Part shown: positions 20,374-28,531 of the stretch, one piece after another
Numbering within the stretch: position 1 is the stretch's first letter
Layout of the letters: the number at the start of each line of letters is the position of its first letter
From: Bacillota bacterium
Lineage (GTDB): Bacteria > Bacillota > Clostridia > Saccharofermentanales > Saccharofermentanaceae
Reading direction: 5' to 3'
Assembly: GCA_023397475.1 (NCBI GenBank)
Contig: JAEWUD010000037.1
Coordinates: 7,250 to 71,249 of the forward strand
Length of the DNA stretch: 64,000 nucleotides
The notes under the pieces: model-generated
Databases searched by the model: none
Seen by the model: only the letters and a program-made list of their open reading frames with translations
Told to the model about the DNA's origin: nothing
Program-made: the position numbers and the translations under genes

Positions 20374-20931
20374 TTATGATCCTTCCTTCATCGTATAGGT
20401 GTGGTCGCAATGGTCGGCGCCCTCCATCAGTGTGTAGGTCCGCGTGAATTCGATCGACGGATTGAAGCCCTCAGTCAGTGCCTTGTCGCCGCGACAGGCA
20501 AGATGGTACAAGATGTCCTTGCAGCCGAAAATCTCGCCGAGCTGCACGTACGGGCATTTGGTGCAGTGCATCACCGTGCGGTTGTCTGTGCGTTCCGCGG
20601 TGTACTCGAAGCCGAGCGGAATCAGGGTTTCCCAGAGCAGGCGCAGGATGTCATCGATCGTATTCGTCGGGCTGTTCGCCGCCATTTCCTTCCATTCTGC
20701 CCCAATATGCGCGTCGACCACTTTGTCGAGCACCGCGAAAACAGTCTTCTCGCCATATGCGTCAATGAGCTCTCGGATCAGAACATGCTTGGGAGTCTCG
20801 GAAGTCCAGCCTTTGGACAATGCGATGAGCACCGTGTCTTCCTCCGGCGTCATGGTCAACAGTTCCATCTTCGGTGTCGCGAACCACGGTGTCAAATACG
20901 GGAGAAAGGTCAGAATCGGATCCTTGGTCAT
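20374..20931 (-). CDS. L-2-amino-thiazoline-4-carboxylate hydrolase (ATC hydrolase) family protein
   Basis: This 185-aa soluble protein has GGAGGAG before the ATG. The C-terminal half has the family pattern (PF14196 as I recall it): MHCTKCPYVQLG, then DILYHLACRGDKALTEGF, then FTRTYTLMEGADHCDHTY, with conserved cysteines and the final G-A-D-x-C. The founding enzyme opens the thiazoline ring on the way to L-cysteine. The family is broad and most members have no tested activity. Placement next to cysK, metH and a cystathionine lyase makes a sulfur role plausible but unproven. Confidence 0.75.
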   Translation of the reverse strand: MTKDPILTFLPYLTPWFATPKMELLTMTPEEDTVLIALSKGWTSETPKHVLIRELIDAYGEKTVFAVLDKVVDAHIGAEWKEMAANSPTNTIDDILRLLWETLIPLGFEYTAERTDNRTVMHCTKCPYVQLGEIFGCKDILYHLACRGDKALTEGFNPSIEFTRTYTLMEGADHCDHTYTMKEGS

Positions 20932-21124
20932 TAGTTTCTCCTCCTATACGTGATATCTATGAACTTCAGATATTCGGTTCTTTTATCTTGCGCGAAAAGT
21001 CTCTCTTACTTGAAAAGTATTTCTTTCCCAAAAAGCCTCTTACTCGAAAAGCCTCGTGCTCTAAGTCTCTACTGTTCTAGAAAACTCAGATTTCCCGAGA
21101 TCTCTTCACCCATCCGCAAACATC

Positions 21125-21712
21125 TCAACCCCCAAACCCCATCGCTCTCTTCACCGTCTTCATCTCTTCTTCCGACGTCAGTACGCGAAGCAGCTGGAAT
21201 GCGACTTCCGGCGCCGTCTCGGGGCAGTACGATGTGATGACATTGTCGTCGATGACAACCGGACGGTTGACGACGTGGACGCCGTAAGTAGCGAGCTGCT
21301 TCTGGCGGTAACCGTCTCGCAGGTGATAGGTGGTCGCCTTTCGGCCGGCTAGGATTCCGCTCTTCCCTAAGGTCAGTGCGGCGACACAGACCGAGGCGAT
21401 CGGTTTCTTTTCGCGATCGAAAAGGCGGATCAGTTCAAGAAACTTCTCGTCGAAGGCCTCTTCATAGAATCCGTATTCCTCGAACCCGCCGGGAATTGCC
21501 AGGGCGTCGTAGTTTTCCGGGCGAACCTCGTCGATCAGAGTGTCGACGATCATCGGCACGCCGAAGGTGCTGACGACGGTCTTTGTGAATCCGCACGTCG
21601 TCACATGGACGTCGATCCCGAAATCATTTCGCGCCCAACCGAGCACGTCGATGAAGACACTCATCTCCATCGTCTCAAATCCTTTGGCGAGCAGTAATAA
21701 TACGTTCATCAT
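21125..21712 (-). CDS. DJ-1/PfpI family protein
   Basis: At 195 aa this is a single class-I glutamine amidotransferase-like domain of the DJ-1/ThiJ/PfpI type. The start is MNVLLLLAKGFETMEMS, where the conserved acidic residue after GFE is typical. The nucleophile elbow is PIASVCVAALTLGKSGIL, with the reactive Cys in S-V-C-V-A; DNVITSYCPETAPEVA follows near the end. Family members act as glyoxalases, chaperones or oxidative-stress proteins, and the sequence does not choose between them. It begins 30 bp after the metH stop on the same strand with an AAGGA site, so it may be the last gene of the metH transcript. Confidence 0.88.
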   Translation of the reverse strand: MMNVLLLLAKGFETMEMSVFIDVLGWARNDFGIDVHVTTCGFTKTVVSTFGVPMIVDTLIDEVRPENYDALAIPGGFEEYGFYEEAFDEKFLELIRLFDREKKPIASVCVAALTLGKSGILAGRKATTYHLRDGYRQKQLATYGVHVVNRPVVIDDNVITSYCPETAPEVAFQLLRVLTSEEEMKTVKRAMGFGG

Positions 21713-21742
21713 TGTGCATCCTTTATGAATATTTATGCAGAA

Positions 21743-24286
21743 TTACTGGATGATTCTCTGCGCGATCTCGGCGGCGGACTTGGCATCGGCCGCGTAGTAA
21801 TCGGCGTGGATCTCGTCGGCGACATCCTGGGTCAGCACGGCGCCACCGACCAGAATTGGGCAGACGTCGGGGATGGTTTTGAGATCATCGATCGTTCGCT
21901 TCATCGAGGAGACGGTTGTCGTCATCAAGGCCGACAGTCCGATCATGCGCGGGTGATGCGTGTGATACGCTTCGACAACGCGCGACGGGGGCACATCTTT
22001 ACCGAGATCGATGACCGCGAAGCCGTAGCTCTCGAGGATGACGCGGACGATATTCTTTCCGATATCGTGGATGTCGCCTTCGACGGTGGCCAGAAGGATC
22101 GGGCCTTTGACCTGATCGGTATCCTTGGGCGGGAAGGCTTCTTTGAGGACAGCAAACGCGGCTTTGGTCGTCTCGGCCGACAGAATCAGCTGCGGCAGGT
22201 AGAGGCGTCCAGATTCGTAGCGGCGGCCGACCTCGTCGAGGCCGGGGATCAGATCGTCGGCGATGATCGCAAGCGCATCGCGCGTGCGAAGCTCCGACTG
22301 GACCTTCTCACGGATCGCGTCTTTCAGGCCGGAAATGACCATCTCTTGCAGTGACATATCCTGCGCGGAAGCTGTGGATGTTCCCGAAGCGCCCGAAGCG
22401 CCCGAAGCGCCGGTGGCTCTTGATGCGCCTGAAGCGCCTGACTTGTTGGCACCAGAAGTGCCCGCACGACTCCCCGCACCGGCCGATCCGCCGGGAATAT
22501 CTCCCGCGTGGCGCTCGATATAGCGCATGCTGTCCGGATCCTTGTAGGTCAGGACCGCCGCCGCGTCGACCGCACTCATCAACTCCTCGTCGAGAGGATT
22601 CATGATCGGCATGTCGAGGCCTGCGTAGATCGCCATCGCGAGGAAGGTCTTATTGATGAGCGGCCGGTTCGGTAGGCCAAAGGAGACGTTACTGAGTCCC
22701 AAGGCGGTGTGAACGCCAAGGCGCTCCTTGACCATCGCGACAGCCTTGAGCGTCTGAGCGACTTCCCGTTGTTGCGCCGAGGCGGTCAGGACGAGGCAGT
22801 CGATCATGACATCGGATTTATCGATGCCGTACTCTGCCGCCGTGCGGATAATGCGCTCGGCGATCGCGAAACGATCCTCCGCCAGAGGCGGGATGCCGTT
22901 CTCGTCGAGGGTCAGTCCGAGGACCACGCCGCCGTATTTCTTGACGATCGGGAAAACCGCCTCCATCACTTCTTTCTTACCGTTGACGGAGTTGATCAGA
23001 GGTTTGCCGTTATAGATACGGCAGGCGCGTTCGAGCGCCTCCGGGTCGGAGCTGTCGATCTGTAGTGGCAGGGAGATGATCTCCTGGACTTTCTCGATGA
23101 CCTTCACCATCACGGCGGGCTCGTCAAGTCCGGGAAGACCGACGTTCACGTCGAGAAGGTCCGCGCCGGCCTTCTCCTGCGCGATTGCCTCGAGCAAAAT
23201 CTCGTCGTAGCGCGCACCGAGGAGCGCTTCCTTCATCTTCTTCTTGCCGGTCGGATTCAAGCGCTCGCCGCAGAGCAGGACGCGCTCGCCGAACGTGACG
23301 CACTGGCTTCCGCTCGTGACGCGGGTTTTGCGTAGGACTTCGCGGTGCCCGACGGATACGCCGGTCAGGAGTCCCTTTACCTTGCGAATATATTCCGGCG
23401 TCGTGCCGCAGCAACCGCCTACAACGGCGGCGCCTTCCTTCACGAACTCCACGATATATTCACTGAACTCGTCGACCGTTACATTGTAGAACGTCTGATT
23501 GTCGCGATAGACCGGAAGTCCCGCGTTCGGCTGGACGATGACCGGTCGGGTCGCGGCGGCAAGTATCCGACGAATAATCGGAGCCATCTCCTTGGGTCCG
23601 AGCGAGCAGTTGACGCCGATGACGTCCGCGCCGATTGCCTCGAGAACCGCGACGGCTGTCTCCGGTGTCGCGCCCATAAGGGTCTTCTCGTTGCCCACGA
23701 ATGTCATGGACGAGAAGATCGGAAGATCGGTCGTCTCCCGCGCTGCCAGAACGGCGGCCTTCATCTCGTAGAGATCGGATACGGTCTCGATCAGGATACC
23801 GTCAACGAGATCCTTCGCGACTTCAATCTGTTCGCGAAAAGCTTCATATGCATCCTCAAACGCCAAGGTTCCCGAGGGCTTCAGAAGCACGCCAAGAGAG
23901 CCGATATCGAAGATCAAGAAGCACTCCTTCTCAATTCCTGCAGCCACGCAGCGCTGCTTTTCGCGCAAGATCGCCTCGCGCCCGTTACAGACAGCGGCCT
24001 CGATCACCTCGCGGATCGAATAGCCGGTGCTCTCCATATGGAAGCGGTTGGTGCCGAGGGTATTCGTGAGGATACAGTCGGATCCGGCCGCAAGATAGGC
24101 GCTCTGGATGTCGACGACCCAGTCGGGATGCGTAAGATTAATGACCTCGGGGAGCTCTCCGGGCTTCATTCCGTGAAGCTGGAGCTGCGAGCCCATGCCG
24201 CCGTCGAATAGTAGCGGCTTCTCGCCGATACGGCTGAGGAGGCGTCGGGCTTTCTCGCTGCGGTTTACGAATTTGTCTGATAACAT
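21743..24286 (-). CDS. metH: Cobalamin-dependent methionine synthase lacking its activation domain
   Basis: The 847-aa enzyme methylates homocysteine from methyltetrahydrofolate through cobalamin. Residues ~15-310 form the homocysteine-binding barrel, with zinc cysteines in GVNCSLGP and VVGGCCGTT. Residues ~325-595 are the pterin-binding barrel (CGERLNPTGKKKMKEAL, DVNVGLPG, INSVNGKKE). Residues ~650-847 hold the cap and the B12 Rossmann domain, with the axial ligand in GDIHDIGKN (His about 740). The C-terminal SAM-dependent reactivation domain of the E. coli enzyme is absent; the overlapping upstream gene supplies it. Between the pterin and B12 modules sits an unusual Gly-Ala-Ser-rich linker (residues ~600-645). 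The start has GGAGG and overlaps the end of the activation gene by 22 bp, implying coupled translation. Confidence 0.96.
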   Translation of the reverse strand: MLSDKFVNRSEKARRLLSRIGEKPLLFDGGMGSQLQLHGMKPGELPEVINLTHPDWVVDIQSAYLAAGSDCILTNTLGTNRFHMESTGYSIREVIEAAVCNGREAILREKQRCVAAGIEKECFLIFDIGSLGVLLKPSGTLAFEDAYEAFREQIEVAKDLVDGILIETVSDLYEMKAAVLAARETTDLPIFSSMTFVGNEKTLMGATPETAVAVLEAIGADVIGVNCSLGPKEMAPIIRRILAAATRPVIVQPNAGLPVYRDNQTFYNVTVDEFSEYIVEFVKEGAAVVGGCCGTTPEYIRKVKGLLTGVSVGHREVLRKTRVTSGSQCVTFGERVLLCGERLNPTGKKKMKEALLGARYDEILLEAIAQEKAGADLLDVNVGLPGLDEPAVMVKVIEKVQEIISLPLQIDSSDPEALERACRIYNGKPLINSVNGKKEVMEAVFPIVKKYGGVVLGLTLDENGIPPLAEDRFAIAERIIRTAAEYGIDKSDVMIDCLVLTASAQQREVAQTLKAVAMVKERLGVHTALGLSNVSFGLPNRPLINKTFLAMAIYAGLDMPIMNPLDEELMSAVDAAAVLTYKDPDSMRYIERHAGDIPGGSAGAGSRAGTSGANKSGASGASRATGASGASGASGTSTASAQDMSLQEMVISGLKDAIREKVQSELRTRDALAIIADDLIPGLDEVGRRYESGRLYLPQLILSAETTKAAFAVLKEAFPPKDTDQVKGPILLATVEGDIHDIGKNIVRVILESYGFAVIDLGKDVPPSRVVEAYHTHHPRMIGLSALMTTTVSSMKRTIDDLKTIPDVCPILVGGAVLTQDVADEIHADYYAADAKSAAEIAQRIIQ

Positions 24287-24921
24287 ACGGTATGATTCCT
24301 CCGAAATTCACAGGTTTCGAACATCCGGCAACCCTCACAGCTGCGTTTCTTCTTGGTCGCTCCGATCCCGACAAAGCCGGTGATGGACTTACTCGGCACC
24401 AGTAGAAAGCGCTCTGTCGACGTGAGTCCGATGCGTTTATTCGCGTCAAGCACGGACAGGATCTCCCTCTGCATCGAGAGTGGGACGTCGCCGTACCCCG
24501 GGCTGTAGCGGAAGGTCGCGCGTTCAATCGGAAGCGCTTCCTCTGTCTGATCGCAGCTAAGCTCGATCAGTGCCCCGGATGCAGCATCCATCATAACGTA
24601 TTTTGCCATATCCGTGTAGGACATGTACCGCAGCCTCGTGTCGAGGGCGGTCCCGAGTGTTCCCGCGATGAGAAGCACTTCCTGGCAGTTCTTCAGGTGA
24701 TCCTGCAGATCCTTGTGGCCCAGGTCGATCCGGGCGTCGATCGTCCGGGCGCCGTCCGTCCCGATCAGCGGGAAGATCCGGTGCACCGTGCGCGGCTCGG
24801 CTACACGCAGAACCTCGTCGATCGCGTCGTCGAGACGGCGGTTCTCCTCCTCCGACAGGGCGTCATCGGGCGTTCGCAGATAGCGGAGCGTTGATTCTCT
24901 TAAACGCAACTTATCCATCAA
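24265..24921 (-). CDS. Methionine synthase activation-domain protein
   Basis: This 218-aa soluble protein corresponds to the stand-alone MetH activation domain found in Clostridia. The signature is RYSPGYGDVPLSMQREIL, then KRIGLTSTERFLLVPSKSITGFVGIG, which includes the SAM-binding R-x-S-P-G-Y-G and the K-S-x-T-G region. A C-terminal cysteine-rich end (CEGCRMFETCEF) is typical. It would reductively remethylate oxidised cob(II)alamin in MetH using SAM. Its ATG overlaps the cysK stop (ATGA), and its 3' end overlaps metH, so cysK, this gene and metH form one operon. Confidence 0.93.
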   Translation of the reverse strand: MMDKLRLRESTLRYLRTPDDALSEEENRRLDDAIDEVLRVAEPRTVHRIFPLIGTDGARTIDARIDLGHKDLQDHLKNCQEVLLIAGTLGTALDTRLRYMSYTDMAKYVMMDAASGALIELSCDQTEEALPIERATFRYSPGYGDVPLSMQREILSVLDANKRIGLTSTERFLLVPSKSITGFVGIGATKKKRSCEGCRMFETCEFRRNHTVCYQTNS

Positions 24922-25856
24922 TTCTCTCCCGAAAACAGTTCCGTCGAGAGATATCTCTCCCCCGTATCCGGCAGCAGAACGACAATCGTCTTGCCCCGGT
25001 TCTCCGGGCGCTGCGCGAGGATTCCCGCCGCGTGCAAGGCCGCGCCGGAGGAGATACCGATCAGAAGGCCCTCAGTTGCGGCGCAGAGTCGCGCGGCAGC
25101 GAAGGCGTCATGGGTTCCGACCGTGATGATCTCATCGTAAATATTGCGATCCAATATCGGCGGGACGAAATTCGCGCCGATGCCCTGCAATGCGTGTCTT
25201 CCCGTCCGACCTTCGGACAGAAGCGGCGAGTCGGCAGGTTCGACGGCAACGATTGTTACCCCGGGCTTCTTTTCGCGCAGGAGAGAGCCGACGCCGGTGA
25301 TCGTACCGCCGGTTCCGATGCCGGCGACGAAGATATCGACCTCACCGTCAGTATCGCGCCAGATCTCTTCGCCCGTCGTCCGGCGATGGACCGCGGGATT
25401 CGCGGGGTTCTCGAACTGCTGCGGCATATAGGCTCCGGGCGTCTCCGCGACGATTCTCTCGGCGGCGGCGATCGAGCCGCGCATCCCGTCGGGACCCGGT
25501 GTCAGAACAATCTCGGCACCCAGGGCGGCGAGGAGGCTTCTGCGTTCCACGCTCATCGTCTCCGGCATCGTAAGAATCAGGCGATATCCGCGGGATGCGG
25601 CGACAAAGGCCAGGCCGATGCCTGTATTTCCGCTGGTCGGTTCGACGATCGTCGAGCCCGGCGTAAGAAGGCCGCGCGCTTCGGCGTCCTCGATCATTGC
25701 AAGGCCGACACGGTCCTTGACAGAAGACAGAGGGTTGAAGCTCTCGACCTTGGCCAGAAGACGAGCTGTTGATCCGACTCTCCCGGCATAGCGTGAGATC
25801 TCAAGAAGTGGGGTGTTGCCGACAAGCTCGGGTAAGGAGTGATAGATCTTAGCCAT
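24918..25856 (-). CDS. cysK: Cysteine synthase (O-acetylserine sulfhydrylase)
   Basis: This 312-aa PLP enzyme condenses O-acetylserine with sulfide to give cysteine. PLP lysine lies in NPLSSVKDRVG; the acetylserine loop is EPTSGNTGIGLA; the phosphate-binding loop is GIGTGGTITGVG; the C-terminal GISSGAA contacts PLP. Length is normal. GGAGG lies ten bases before the ATG. It is the first gene of the cysK-activation-metH unit and lies 143 bp downstream of the PatB-type lyase gene. Two 14-bp direct repeats just upstream suggest control by a sulfur-sensing repressor. Confidence 0.96.
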   Translation of the reverse strand: MAKIYHSLPELVGNTPLLEISRYAGRVGSTARLLAKVESFNPLSSVKDRVGLAMIEDAEARGLLTPGSTIVEPTSGNTGIGLAFVAASRGYRLILTMPETMSVERRSLLAALGAEIVLTPGPDGMRGSIAAAERIVAETPGAYMPQQFENPANPAVHRRTTGEEIWRDTDGEVDIFVAGIGTGGTITGVGSLLREKKPGVTIVAVEPADSPLLSEGRTGRHALQGIGANFVPPILDRNIYDEIITVGTHDAFAAARLCAATEGLLIGISSGAALHAAGILAQRPENRGKTIVVLLPDTGERYLSTELFSGEN

Positions 25857-25881
25857 GGAGATTGTCCTCCGTTACGATTTA

Positions 25882-25909
25882 GGTTATATGCCTATAGTTA
25901 TATACCTAT
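25882..25909 (-). promoter_or_regulatory. Candidate operator upstream of cysK: two adjacent 14-bp direct repeats
   Basis: On the minus strand ATAGGTATATAACT is directly followed by ATAGGCATATAACC (12 of 14 identical), starting about 25 bp upstream of the cysK ATG and overlapping -10-like sequence. Cysteine genes in Firmicutes are often controlled by Rrf2-type repressors such as CymR, but the motif is not an exact match to any consensus I can quote. Confidence 0.45.
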
Positions 25910-25999
25910 TAATGGAATAACGAATATGCATCGATCGGTTGTACCACAGTTTGGCTAGTGAGATACGTCCATCCGTGGTTCCGCAGACAACAAAGCGAA

Positions 26000-27196
26000 T
26001 CAGTCCATCGGTTCCTCAATGGCCAGCAGCTTCTGCATTCGGTCGAAGGCCTTTTCGAGAATCGCGCGCGGGCAGGCGATGTTGATGCGCTGATATCCCT
26101 CACCTTCCGGTCCGAACATCGTCCCGTGATCGAGCCAGACGCCGGCGTCGTGCAAGAACTTCCTGCCAAGAACGCGATCATCTTGTTCGTAGGCGGAGAA
26201 ATCCACCCACAGAAGATAGGTTCCGTCCGGCTCGATGAAGCGAGCCATCGGGAAATCCGCGGCGAGACGTTCGCGGACATAGTTGAGATTTTCCGTGAGG
26301 TAGCGAAGAAGCGCCTCGAGCCATGGCTCACCCTCGTCATACGCGGCTTTGCACGCGATCAGGCCCATGACATTTGGCTGGCTGTAACCGGTCCGGCGGC
26401 TCTCCGCCTCATAGCGACGACGCAGCTCCTCATTCGTAATCACAAGATTTGCGATCTGGAGGCCTGCGAGGTTGAAGGTCTTGCCCGGCGAGGTTGCCGT
26501 AATCGTCAGATTCTCGATCTCCGGCGAGATCGAGGCGAGGACCGTGTGGCGATGACCCTCGAACATGAAATCCGCATGGATCTCATCCGAATAAACATAT
26601 ACATGGTGGCGAATACAGATCTCGGCGATGCGCGCGAGCTCCTCTCGGGACCAGACGCGCCCGACCGGATTATGTGGGCTCGAGAAAATGAAGAGCTTGA
26701 CGCGTTTTAACGAGATCTGGTGCTCGAAATCGTCGAAATCGATCTCGTAGCGCCCATCCTTCTCTACGAGAGGGTTATTGATCAGCATGCGATCGAGATC
26801 GCGGATAGCTCCGCCGAAAGGATAGTAGACCGGGCGCTGAATCATGACCGAATCGCCCGGATTTGTGAGCGCGGAGATCGTATTATAGAGACTGAAGACG
26901 ACACCCGGCGATGTAACAATGTTACAAACATCGGTTTTGTAGCCATATCGACGATCGAGCCAGGAACGGACCGATTCGAAGTACTCATCGGTGGCATCCG
27001 AGTACCCATAGAGGCCCGAACGGCTTCTTTCGGCAATTCTCTCATTGACGCAGGGCGGAGACTTGAAATCCATGTCCGCAACCCATAGCGGAATCACGTC
27101 CTCCGGTGCTCCGTAGCGCTTCCCGTAGTCGAGCTTGATCGAGAAGGAATCTTTGCGGTCCAGGACCTCGTCAAAGTCGAATAAATGCTCCTTCAT
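26000..27196 (-). CDS. patB: PatB/MalY-type cystathionine beta-lyase (aminotransferase class I/II fold)
   Basis: The 398-aa PLP enzyme is predicted to cleave cystathionine to homocysteine, pyruvate and ammonia. Family signs: IPLWVADMDFKSPPCV near the N-terminus, SPGVVFSLY, SPHNPVGRVWSREEL (PLP-contacting Asn), VYSDEIHADF (Asp to the pyridine nitrogen), and SPGKTFNLAGLQ with the Schiff-base Lys. The Arg for the substrate carboxylate is in the C-terminal YQRINIACPR. It precedes cysK, which together with metH makes a route from cystathionine to methionine. An alternative C-S lyase substrate is possible, and the E. coli relative MalY also has regulatory activity. Confidence 0.92.
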   Translation of the reverse strand: MKEHLFDFDEVLDRKDSFSIKLDYGKRYGAPEDVIPLWVADMDFKSPPCVNERIAERSRSGLYGYSDATDEYFESVRSWLDRRYGYKTDVCNIVTSPGVVFSLYNTISALTNPGDSVMIQRPVYYPFGGAIRDLDRMLINNPLVEKDGRYEIDFDDFEHQISLKRVKLFIFSSPHNPVGRVWSREELARIAEICIRHHVYVYSDEIHADFMFEGHRHTVLASISPEIENLTITATSPGKTFNLAGLQIANLVITNEELRRRYEAESRRTGYSQPNVMGLIACKAAYDEGEPWLEALLRYLTENLNYVRERLAADFPMARFIEPDGTYLLWVDFSAYEQDDRVLGRKFLHDAGVWLDHGTMFGPEGEGYQRINIACPRAILEKAFDRMQKLLAIEEPMD

Positions 27197-27332
27197 ACCC
27201 TCATCTCCTTCACATCGATTGGTATCTATATGCGAAAATGGCCCTTTTGTATCTTTCTTCGGACAGTGCTTCTTGTATCTTCTCGCGAAAAGCCGTTATT
27301 GTTTCTTTTCGCGAAAAATCCTTCTATTTACT

Positions 27333-28499
27333 TTACTCTGTCACCTCGAAGTCGATATGGTCGCCTCGTTCATAGTCCGGTTGATTTCCCGACCGAATGA
27401 TCCGCCCGTTCAGGCACTGTTGGCAGCTCGCCGCATCGTCGCCCGTACAGATCTTGTCATCGTACAACGCGTAATCCTCACGGACCCCCATCGGCGACAG
27501 ATTCGGCATGACGACGTTCGCTCCGTAGGAGAAACCCTTCTCGCGCCCCGTCTTATCCGCGGTACCGAGAGCCGTCGTCGACGGCATCAGGGCTTTGGGC
27601 ACCATCAGCCGAGTCAACGCGATCATGATCAGCGTCATCCGGACCGATCCGGGAGCTTCATTCGCGAACTTCGTTCCGGCGGACGGCAGGAACGGCCCGA
27701 TGCCGATCATGTGCGGTTCGAGCTCCCGAAGGAACAGGAGATCCTCGGCCAACGTCTCCGGGGTCTGGTAGGGAGAACCGACCATATAGCCCGCGCCGAC
27801 CTGGAACCCGATCTTTCTGAGCGCATAAAGACATTCTTTTCGCTCGGAAAGGCGCATCGAGCTCGGGTGCAGCTTATTATAGTGTTCCTCGGACGCCGTC
27901 TCGTGGCGCAACAGATACCGATCGGCTCCGGCTTCGATGTACCGGCGGTACGTCTCTTCCGTCTTCTCCCCGATCGACAGCGTGATCGCCGCCTTCGGAA
28001 ACTCCGCGCGGATCGAGCGGATGATGTCACACATCGTGTCGTCGTCGAAGAATTTATCTTCCCCGCCCTGTAGGACATAGGAGTTGTACCCGAGGCGTTC
28101 CCCCTCGCGGCAGCAAGCGAGAATCTCCTCGCGAGTCAGGCGGTAGCGCTTCACGTCCCGGCGCGTTCCGTTGATCCCGCAATAATAACAGCCGTTCGTG
28201 CAGTAATTTGTGAACTCGATCAGCCCACGAAAAAACACGCGATTCCCGTAAACGTGATGGCGGACGGCAAGCGACGCCTGCGAAAGCGCGCGAATAACCT
28301 CGTCCTCTTCCTCCGTGCCGGGGCGAACCGGAGTGCCCGCGGCGTCCAACTCCGCGGCTCTTGACGCAAACCACCGCGTCACACGCGTCAGCTCATCGAT
28401 CGAGACAGGTTGGCGCGTGGCATCGGAGATCGCCTCATCGCGGCGCTTTTCGATAAACGATAGGACAAAATCTTGATCTTGTTGTTCTCTATCTGACAT
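27333..28499 (-). CDS. hydE: [FeFe]-hydrogenase H-cluster radical SAM maturase HydE
   Basis: This 388-aa radical SAM protein has its [4Fe-4S] motif in FTNYCTNGCYYCGIN (C-x3-C-x2-C). It is followed by RYRLTREEILACC, YVLQGGED, ITLSIGE, ADRYLLRHET, HYNKLHP, QVGAGYMVGSPYQT and IGIGPFLP, the sequence run of HydE. HydE acts with HydF and HydG to build the di-iron subcluster; neither partner is in the window. I chose the ATG at 28499 because AGAGG sits seven bases upstream; an earlier ATG at 28535 has no good site. It follows a DUF4153 gene. The N-terminal ~85 residues are somewhat long for the family. Its presence implies an H2-metabolising anaerobe. Confidence 0.92.
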   Translation of the reverse strand: MSDREQQDQDFVLSFIEKRRDEAISDATRQPVSIDELTRVTRWFASRAAELDAAGTPVRPGTEEEDEVIRALSQASLAVRHHVYGNRVFFRGLIEFTNYCTNGCYYCGINGTRRDVKRYRLTREEILACCREGERLGYNSYVLQGGEDKFFDDDTMCDIIRSIRAEFPKAAITLSIGEKTEETYRRYIEAGADRYLLRHETASEEHYNKLHPSSMRLSERKECLYALRKIGFQVGAGYMVGSPYQTPETLAEDLLFLRELEPHMIGIGPFLPSAGTKFANEAPGSVRMTLIMIALTRLMVPKALMPSTTALGTADKTGREKGFSYGANVVMPNLSPMGVREDYALYDDKICTGDDAASCQQCLNGRIIRSGNQPDYERGDHIDFEVTE

Positions 28500-28531
28500 G
28501 GTAATTCCTCTTCTTTTCAATATATTCTGCG

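Noticed and set aside
25857..26000. A SAM or cobalamin riboswitch before the cysK-metH operon
   Set aside because: The leader is too short and lacks the conserved cores of these riboswitches; only the tandem 14-mers are seen.
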